Assembly (NCBI GenBank): GCA_963632825.1
Contig: CAVGWF010000058.1
Span: forward strand, 1-35,279
Length of the DNA: 35,279 bases
Direction of reading: 5' to 3'
DNA from: F23-B02 sp963632825
Lineage (GTDB): Bacteria; Bacillota; Clostridia; Oscillospirales; Oscillospiraceae
In this document: in pieces, positions 30,109-35,279 of the stretch
Numbering within the stretch: the stretch's first letter is position 1
Layout: each line of letters begins with the position of its first letter
Notes under the pieces: generated by a model
Databases searched by the model: none
What the model was told of the DNA's origin: nothing
What the model saw: only the letters and a program-made list of their open reading frames with translations
Program-made: the position numbers and the translations under genes

Positions 30109-31164
30109 TTACTCTACCATTTTGACCGTGTAATCAGCAGTATTTGTCAGCGTAAACACCTCGATAAGACCGGTCGTGCACAGCACCTCGTTGTCCTTTG
30201 TTATCATTATCATATCAAAGCCGCCGTTGTCGCGCCAGTATTGCAGCGCGGCATTCTGTCCGAGAATGAACATGGCGGTCGACAGGCAGTCGGCAAGGGT
30301 GCCGTCCTCGCAGACTATGGTCACGGAAACAAGGTCGTTATCTACGGGCTTGCCGGTGCTCGGGTCTATGAGGTGATGGTATTTCGTACCGTCGCTTCCT
30401 ATGAAATAGCGCTGATAGCTGCCGCTGGTTACTATCGCCGTTTCGCCGACGCTGAGAGTTCCAACATAGGCGCCGGTGTTATTCGGATCCTCCACCGCAA
30501 CGGTCCAGTTTTCGCCGTTTGGCTTTGTGCCGAGGGTCTGAACATTGCCGCCAAGCGACACGATGCCGCTGGTAACGCCGTTTTTGCGCATTGCGTCTAT
30601 CGCGTATTTCGCGGCGCAGCCCTTTGCGACCGCACCGAAGCTTATCTGGGTTCCGGAGGGCATTCGTACGGAGAAGTTTGCCTCGCCCTCGAAGGCATTT
30701 ATCTCGGTCTTGCCGAAGCCGAGACTTTTGCGAAGCTCCTTGAGCTCATCGTCGCTCGGTATGCGGCCGGTCTCCTCCTTAAACTCGCCCCACGCCTCAT
30801 AGATTGGGTATACCGAAAGGTCGAGAGCGCCGCCCGAGAGATTGTAAACGCTGAGTGCGGTGCTGAGCATTTCGTTCACCTGCGGGGTGACGATAACATC
30901 ATTGCCCTCGGCATGGTTTATCTGATAGGTATAGCTGCCCTCGTTGTCGGGGTCGAGCACATCGTTGAGAGAGTTAATAACGCCGACTGCGGCGTCGATG
31001 CCGTCGGAGGCGTTTTTCCCGTAGGCGGTTAAGTTCATGACGGTGTCCATCGCAAATATCTGCTTCTGCACGGGCTCGTCGTTTGTGCAGGCGCACAGCG
31101 GCAGAACCATAAAAATGCACAGTGCGGATGCAATTATCCTGCGGCGATCAAATAAGCGCTTCAT
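30109..31164 (-). CDS. apbE: ApbE-family FAD:protein FMN transferase lipoprotein
   Basis: This 351-residue exported lipoprotein attaches FMN covalently to Thr of target flavoproteins such as the RnfG/NqrC type. The signal ends with a lipobox L-P-L-C-A-C (C26). Family blocks include M-D-T-V-M-N-L-T-A-Y-G, G-A-V-A-K-G-C-A-A-K-Y-A, G-G-N-V and H-H-L-I-D-P-S-T-G-K-P. The metal and FAD site shows D-x-x-T-G-K-P and L-A-D-C-L-S-T-A-M-F. The start at 31164 follows GAGGA; a TTG-started extension to 31182 is rejected because the ribosome binding site lies inside it. No rnf gene lies in the window. Confidence 0.93.
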   Translation of the reverse strand: MKRLFDRRRIIASALCIFMVLPLCACTNDEPVQKQIFAMDTVMNLTAYGKNASDGIDAAVGVINSLNDVLDPDNEGSYTYQINHAEGNDVIVTPQVNEMLSTALSVYNLSGGALDLSVYPIYEAWGEFKEETGRIPSDDELKELRKSLGFGKTEINAFEGEANFSVRMPSGTQISFGAVAKGCAAKYAIDAMRKNGVTSGIVSLGGNVQTLGTKPNGENWTVAVEDPNNTGAYVGTLSVGETAIVTSGSYQRYFIGSDGTKYHHLIDPSTGKPVDNDLVSVTIVCEDGTLADCLSTAMFILGQNAALQYWRDNGGFDMIMITKDNEVLCTTGLIEVFTLTNTADYTVKMVE

Positions 31165-31198
31165 ATATTTTTTCCTCGGCAATTCTAATTTATTTTAT

Positions 31199-31227
31199 AG
31201 TATAGCATATAAAAAACCAAATGAAAA
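31199..31227 (-). promoter_or_regulatory. Promoter of the apbE-recG unit
   Basis: On the minus strand, TTTTCA (31227-31222) is separated by 17 bases from TATACT (31204-31199), about 35 bases upstream of the apbE ATG. Confidence 0.45.
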
Positions 31228-31372
31228 CCGAAATTTTGTGAACTGATAAGGAGAAGAACACAATAACTATTCGTAAAAAGCGGAAACAAACACAATATAT
31301 AGTACAAAACGGGAAAACACTTGCGTTTACAGAATATTTACAGCAAATATGCCGGATATGCGGCTGCATATG

Positions 31373-31401
31373 TTGACATAATTCGACTTCCGTGTTACAA
31401 T
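31373..31401 (+). promoter_or_regulatory. Promoter of the SH3/NlpC gene
   Basis: Consensus TTGACA (31373-31378), 17 bases, TACAAT (31396-31401), 36 bases before the start codon. Confidence 0.85.
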
Positions 31402-31437
31402 TTGATTACAAACAGTGTTAAACATGGAGAGTGTGAA

Positions 31438-32952
31438 ATGAAAAAACGACTGATAAGCTTAATGCTCGCGGTCATTCTTTGCGTGAGCCTGATGCCGGCT
31501 CCGGCCGATGCTGCCGGAATAAGCGGCGCAAAGACGACAACGGCACTGAACCTCAGAAGCGGCGCGGGCACGAACAAGAGCATAATCATGACCATGCCCA
31601 AGGGCGCGGAGGTCATAGTCGGACTTACGCAGAACGGCTGGTGCAAGATTGTTTATAACGACACCGCAGGCTATGCCTCCGCGGAATATCTCACCTCCGT
31701 AAGCAAGGTCAGCGGCAATTTCGGCACCGGCACCGTCAGCGGCAGCGATGTCCGCATGAGAAGCGGAGCGGGCACGAATTACTCCGTTATGGGCACATAT
31801 CAGAAGGGCACGAAAATGTCAGTGGTCGGTGCCTCCGGCAATTGGTACGAGGTGAGCTATAACGGCAAGACCGGCTACATAAGCGCCGATTACATGAAGC
31901 TGACCGTCGGCAGCACTCAGTCTTCAGCTCCCTCGACCGCTCCTGCCGATACCTCCGCAGAGGGCTTCAAGGGCTCGGTCATCGGTACAAGCGTTCGCAT
32001 GAGAAGCCAGCCGAACACGAGCAGTGATGTTTTAGGCTATTACTCAAACGGCGTTACCATGAGCGTTCTCGGCTCGGTCAAGGACTGGTACAAGGTTTCG
32101 TATAACGGCAAGACCGGCTATATCTCCGCACAGTATATGCGCGTGACTCCCGATGAGAGCTTCACCGCAAAAAGCGGCACCGTAAGCGGCGATGCCGTCA
32201 GACTGCGCATGGGTCCCGGCACCGATTTTGCCGTCCTCGGTTCGTATAACAGGAACACGAGCGTAAAGGTCACCGGCAAGACCGGCTCGTGGTACGAGAT
32301 AAGCGTAGACGGCAAGTACGGCTACATGAGCGCCGACTACATAAAGCTCGGCTCGTCAGTGCCTGAGCCGGATGAAAAGCTCGATAATGTCGGCATCGTC
32401 ACCGGCAGCGGCGTGCGTATGCGCAGCGGCCCCGATACGAGCTACTCCACAGTCGGCTACTACAATAAGGGCATACAGCTCAAGGTCACCGGCAAGACCG
32501 GCAACTGGTACGCGGTAAGCTATAACGGTCTGAGCGGCTATATGAGTGCGGACTATGTCCGCCTGAGCACCGGAAATGATGTCGCCGATCAGATAGTTGC
32601 CACGGCAAAGCAGTATCTCGGAACGCCCTATGTCTATGGCGGCAGCTCTCCGCGCGGCTTTGACTGCTCCGGCTTTATCTACTATCTTTACGGGCAGTAC
32701 GGTTACCCGCTCATGCGCGGTGCAACGAGCCAGTATAACAATAACGGCGTTTCCGTTGCCAAGAGTGACCTGCGCCCCGGCGACCTCGTGTTCTTCTCCG
32801 ACAGCGTTGACCCCATCGGTCATGTCGGAATGTACATCGGCGACGGGCAGTTTATCCACGCCTCGTCCGGCAAGGGCTGTGTGTGCATATCCTCGCTGAG
32901 CGCCAGCTACTATCTCAACCACTACACCGGCGCAAAACGCATCATAACCTGA
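31438..32952 (+). CDS. Secreted peptidoglycan hydrolase: five SH3 repeats and NlpC/P60 domain
   Basis: This 504-residue wall enzyme has a signal peptide (1-26, after ADA). It has five bacterial SH3 repeats (about 30-87, 97-155, 177-236, 246-304, 318-376), each with L/V-R-x-R-S/M-G-x-x-T and G-Y-x-S-A-x-Y. A Ser/Thr/Pro linker separates repeats 2 and 3. The C-terminal NlpC/P60 peptidase (about 382-504) has catalytic C410 (F-D-C-S-G-F), H462 (G-H-V-G-M-Y) and H474. It cuts gamma-D-Glu-diaminoacid type bonds in peptides of the wall. The start at 31438 lies after GGAG and 36 bases after the promoter; an in-frame ATG at 31321 is upstream of it and rejected. Stands alone, with its own promoter and terminator. 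Confidence 0.95.
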   Translation: MKKRLISLMLAVILCVSLMPAPADAAGISGAKTTTALNLRSGAGTNKSIIMTMPKGAEVIVGLTQNGWCKIVYNDTAGYASAEYLTSVSKVSGNFGTGTVSGSDVRMRSGAGTNYSVMGTYQKGTKMSVVGASGNWYEVSYNGKTGYISADYMKLTVGSTQSSAPSTAPADTSAEGFKGSVIGTSVRMRSQPNTSSDVLGYYSNGVTMSVLGSVKDWYKVSYNGKTGYISAQYMRVTPDESFTAKSGTVSGDAVRLRMGPGTDFAVLGSYNRNTSVKVTGKTGSWYEISVDGKYGYMSADYIKLGSSVPEPDEKLDNVGIVTGSGVRMRSGPDTSYSTVGYYNKGIQLKVTGKTGNWYAVSYNGLSGYMSADYVRLSTGNDVADQIVATAKQYLGTPYVYGGSSPRGFDCSGFIYYLYGQYGYPLMRGATSQYNNNGVSVAKSDLRPGDLVFFSDSVDPIGHVGMYIGDGQFIHASSGKGCVCISSLSASYYLNHYTGAKRIIT

Positions 32953-32993
32953 TAAATAAAAACCTCCGGCTCGGACCGGAGGTTTTTATTTAT
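32952..32993. terminator. Bidirectional terminator, NlpC gene / XRE gene
   Basis: An 18-bp perfect stem (32952-32969 with 32976-32993) with a CTCGGA loop has A-rich and T-rich outer arms, so it can end transcripts in both directions. The stop of the XRE gene (32990-32992) lies in its right arm. Confidence 0.92.
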
Positions 32994-33322
32994 CCGTATT
33001 TTTGCAGAGCAGTTTTTACTGCGCGGATGATGTCCTGAATTATTTTAAGCTCCTGTGTCGAGCAGGCATCGAGCATTGCGCCTATTTCGCTCATGGTGCT
33101 GCTGCGAGCGGCGGCTTTCTGCTCAAACAGCAGGTCGTCGGTCTGCACCTCAAGCACCTGTGCGAGCGAAACGAGCACCGGCAGACTCAGCTTTGTGTTT
33201 CCGGTCTCGATATGGCTCATGTGCGTTGTGGAAATGCCTATCCTCTCGGCGAGCTCCTCCTGCGACAAGCCGTGAGCCTTCCTTGCTTTTCGTATTCTTT
33301 GACCGATCTCGTAGTAATTCAT
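32990..33322 (-). CDS. XRE-family helix-turn-helix regulator
   Basis: This 110-residue regulator has an N-terminal HTH (about 5-60) with G-Q-R-I-R-K-A-R, L-S-Q-E-E-L-A-E-R-I-G-I-S and S-H-I-E-T-G-N-T-K-L-S-L-P-V-L. A helical C-terminal tail may dimerise it. Start ATG at 33322 follows GGTGA; a TTG codon one position upstream is an alternative. It is divergent from a lipoprotein gene, and an inverted repeat lies between them. It likely represses itself and perhaps the divergent genes. Confidence 0.9.
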   Translation of the reverse strand: MNYYEIGQRIRKARKAHGLSQEELAERIGISTTHMSHIETGNTKLSLPVLVSLAQVLEVQTDDLLFEQKAAARSSTMSEIGAMLDACSTQELKIIQDIIRAVKTALQKYG

Positions 33323-33334
33323 CAAAATTCACCG

Positions 33335-33420
33335 CTCATATAGTTTAATTACACTTGAATTATATGAGCAATAATGCTATTCTTTAATAAACTGTGTAGG
33401 CTAATTTATGCCTATATAAT
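33335..33420. promoter_or_regulatory. Divergent control region with two dyads
   Basis: CTCATATAGTT (33335-33345) is mirrored by AATTATATGAG (33358-33368) with one mismatch. A second dyad TAGGC (33397-33401) / GCCTA (33410-33414) lies just before TATAAT (33415-33420), a -10 box for the lipoprotein gene at 33441. A possible -35 is CTGTGT (33392-33397). A second promoter candidate is TTGAAT (33355-33360), 17 bases, TATTCT (33378-33383). These are plausible targets of the XRE regulator. Confidence 0.5.
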
Positions 33421-33440
33421 TAATATTAAAGGAGACGAAG

Positions 33441-34070
33441 ATGAAAAGAAGAATTACTGCACTGCTGCTTTCCGCCGCTATGTGCCTTTCGCTGTGCGCC
33501 TGCGGCGAGGAGGAAGTGAAGCTTGCGGTCGGCGAGACCGCATCCACCGATATAGCGGAGTTCACTCTGGAGAATGCACAATTTGCGTACTATTTGCGCA
33601 ATGTCGTTGACGATAACTATTTAACCCCGACCGATGAATCAAACATTATGTATGCTGCAAGCACCGGACATTGCTTAGTTTCCCTGACATTTACGCTCAC
33701 AAATATCGATCGCGGCGGTCATCTGAGCTTTTGCGACGCTTTTCCTGAAGACCAATGGAAGCCAAATTTTGTTTTGGAGTACGAGGGCAAGGAATATCCC
33801 GTTAACTCCTATGATCTTAATGATAAGAACGGTGAAACATTTTCAATGAAATATGCGGTTACCGTTGATAAAGAAACCGGAGCTTATATCGAACACATTG
33901 AAACAAGTAACTATTTGCTGCGCGCCGGAAAGACCGTAACCATCAGAGCGGCAGGCGTTGTTGCCGTTGATCCGGAAAACCTGACCGACGGATTTGAGCT
34001 GAGTGTAAATGTCCCGAACTCAAGCGGAGAGTACGAGACATTCACATACACCGTTCCCGCAAGAGCATAA
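33441..34070 (+). CDS. Lipoprotein of unknown function, first of two
   Basis: This 209-residue exported lipoprotein has a signal peptide ending in the lipobox L-S-L-C-A-C-G (C21). The mature part is beta-rich and acidic, with a general pattern like DUF4352-type extracellular domains (L-V-S-L-T-F-T-L-T-N near 78-87), but I do not claim that family. AAAGGAG precedes the ATG. It heads a small three-gene AT-richer group with another lipoprotein and a SHOCT membrane protein. The function is unknown. Confidence 0.75.
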   Translation: MKRRITALLLSAAMCLSLCACGEEEVKLAVGETASTDIAEFTLENAQFAYYLRNVVDDNYLTPTDESNIMYAASTGHCLVSLTFTLTNIDRGGHLSFCDAFPEDQWKPNFVLEYEGKEYPVNSYDLNDKNGETFSMKYAVTVDKETGAYIEHIETSNYLLRAGKTVTIRAAGVVAVDPENLTDGFELSVNVPNSSGEYETFTYTVPARA

Positions 34071-34131
34071 AAAATTAAGCGGTGAGCCTTTTTGCATGCT
34101 TTGCTATGTCGTTTAGGACGGAGGTACAAAA

Positions 34132-34527
34132 ATGAATAAAAAGACGGTTCTTGCGCTGCTGCTGTTTGCGCTGCTCCTCAGTTTTTGCTCTTGCGGGTCT
34201 CCGAAAACTTTAGATGAGGCTTGTGATAAAGCAGACCGGCTTGTTAGAGAATGGGACAGAAAAACAATAGACGGGAATGGATACAAAGGCGAATACAGTG
34301 AGGATTCAAATGCTTTTATTGTAACAACATATTCGTTAACTGTGGCCGATGAAACGGATTTTGCCAAAGCCTCTAGCGCCCCGAGACGCTGCGAATTTAT
34401 CTACGATGGCCTGAAAGATATTTTTTCGGAATTTGATGTTCATATAGTTGCTATAGTGATTGATGAAAATCAAGAAGCATATTATGCAACAGTCGATGGA
34501 ACATGCGTTGATGTCGGGGGAATATGA
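34132..34527 (+). CDS. Small lipoprotein of unknown function, second of two
   Basis: This 131-residue lipoprotein has a signal peptide and a lipobox L-S-F-C-S-C-G (lipidated cysteine near 21). The mature part is short, with one beta-alpha-beta like order and no family that I recognise. GGAGG precedes the ATG. The stop overlaps the start of the next gene by 4 bases (ATGA), so these two are coupled. Base composition is clearly more AT-rich than upstream operons. Confidence 0.72.
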   Translation: MNKKTVLALLLFALLLSFCSCGSPKTLDEACDKADRLVREWDRKTIDGNGYKGEYSEDSNAFIVTTYSLTVADETDFAKASSAPRRCEFIYDGLKDIFSEFDVHIVAIVIDENQEAYYATVDGTCVDVGGI

Positions 34528-35132
34528 TGACGAAAAAAAGTTTTAATATTGCAGAAATAGTTTGCTGTATAATTATACTCGTCCTTTCTTGGGTAGACGG
34601 TACATATAAAATTATCGCGAGGACTATCCAAGGCGGTTATAGAAATTCAATTGATTTCTCATTTGTCGATTGTTCCATAGATGGTCTTACAATATATGAC
34701 AATATCTTCCCGTATGGATGGATATTTATAGCACTGGTATCAATCACTCTTATTATTTTGTTTGTGGAAACGCTTAAAAACAAACAAATTAACAAAATAA
34801 TTGAGACAGCCTTGCCGATTGCCGCGCTTATTGCCTTCTTGGCAATATCAAGCTATGTTGACTCATTAACCGGAGGCACATTTTGGAGCGATGGCAATGT
34901 AGGAAGAAGCTATCTGGAAATGAGTGTACTGTTTTATGTCGAAGTTATATTGCTGCTGATATGTGCAGCTTTTTCTGTTTTGAAAAATTTCTCCAATAAC
35001 GGGAGAAGCAATCAAAACGGTGTTAGCTTAGGAGTGACGGACGAAATTAAGGAATTAAAACACTTGCTGGATGCAGGTATTATCACACAGGAAGAATTTG
35101 ACGCAAAGAAAAAGCAATTACTCAATATATAA
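34524..35132 (+). CDS. Membrane protein with C-terminal SHOCT domain
   Basis: This 202-residue protein has four hydrophobic segments (about 8-25, 65-85, 92-110, 133-153). A Ser/Asn-rich linker leads to a C-terminal SHOCT motif (about 172-201: E-I-K-E-L-K-H-L-L-D-A-G-I-I-T-Q-E-E-F-D-A-K-K-K-Q-L) that occurs at the end of many short membrane proteins and is thought to mediate oligomers. The start at 34524 overlaps the stop of the lipoprotein gene; the next codon (34527) is also ATG. AT-rich composition matches that gene. The function is unknown. Confidence 0.75.
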   Translation: MMTKKSFNIAEIVCCIIILVLSWVDGTYKIIARTIQGGYRNSIDFSFVDCSIDGLTIYDNIFPYGWIFIALVSITLIILFVETLKNKQINKIIETALPIAALIAFLAISSYVDSLTGGTFWSDGNVGRSYLEMSVLFYVEVILLLICAAFSVLKNFSNNGRSNQNGVSLGVTDEIKELKHLLDAGIITQEEFDAKKKQLLNI

Positions 35133-35149
35133 TTGAAAACGGATACAAT

Positions 35150-35183
35150 AATAGGGGTAGAGCACATTTGCTCTACCCCTATT
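35150..35183. terminator. Perfect hairpin after the SHOCT gene
   Basis: A 15-bp perfect stem (35150-35164 with 35169-35183) with a CATT loop, 17 bases past the SHOCT gene stop. No T-run follows on the plus strand, so its efficiency as a terminator is uncertain. The last 95 bases of the window show no gene. Confidence 0.6.
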
Positions 35184-35279
35184 CAGCCTGTCAAAGAACA
35201 TGAAAAAGCAGATGCAAGAGCATAAAATCCAATACGCAGCAGGGGGAGTGTGAGGGGGACAAGGTCCCGCCTCAAATTG

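Noticed and set aside
30241..31032. Plus-strand open frame of 263 codons
   Set aside because: It is antisense to apbE; no motif or ribosome binding site.
35133..35279. Possible gene start or repeat at the right edge
   Set aside because: Besides the hairpin, the remaining bases show no ribosome binding site with an open frame and no recognisable repeat.

Overview
The window looks like a chromosomal segment of an anaerobic, endospore-forming Clostridia member, probably a gut Oscillospiraceae-like lineage. This rests on a spoIIE gene, a ferredoxin-dependent 2-oxoacid oxidoreductase, an enoate-reductase-type flavoenzyme with an iron-sulfur site, ECF transport, SLH-type surface anchoring, and sigma-A promoters in AT-rich gaps between moderately GC-rich genes. 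There is no rRNA, tRNA, insertion sequence, integrase or CRISPR array that I can see.

Layout. (1) 1-6515: a 518-base leader region, then six same-strand genes: an MFS transporter, an Old-Yellow-Enzyme/2,4-dienoyl-CoA-reductase-like [4Fe-4S] flavoprotein, two DUF3237 proteins and two short-chain dehydrogenases. Together they look like an uptake-plus-reduction pathway for a cyclic or unsaturated carbonyl compound whose identity the sequence does not give. (2) 6516-6916: a highly structured gap with a strong promoter placed directly before a terminator-like hairpin. (3) 6917-10902: a potABCD polyamine ABC transporter with overlapping genes; its PotD ends in a transmembrane anchor. (4) 10928-17859: a terminator, a promoter, a cobalamin riboswitch, a 13-codon leader ORF, then a PQQ-like/SLH surface protein, a DUF4430 lipoprotein and a complete ECF transporter (T, fused A-A', S). 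I read this as a B12 or corrinoid capture and uptake operon and as the most interesting system here.

(5) 18031-21600: a promoter with stacked dyads, a P-loop ATPase and a four-subunit 2-oxoacid:ferredoxin oxidoreductase. (6) 21709-24446: spoIIE with a sporulation-like long-spacer promoter, followed by a small membrane-tailed protein. (7) 24451-24565: an unusually long, nearly fully self-complementary element. (8) 24646-26883: a CopA-type copper ATPase. (9) 26921-27957: a PadR regulator with an operator-like inverted repeat and a membrane partner. (10) 28028-31164, minus strand: apbE then recG. (11) 31373-32952: a secreted five-SH3 NlpC/P60 peptidoglycan hydrolase. (12) 32990-35132: an XRE regulator divergent from two lipoproteins and a SHOCT-domain membrane protein; this last block is visibly more AT-rich than the rest and may be acquired.

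Most gene calls rest on recognisable family motifs. Substrates of the first operon, binding of corrinoids by the surface proteins, and all promoter or operator assignments are inference from sequence pattern only.
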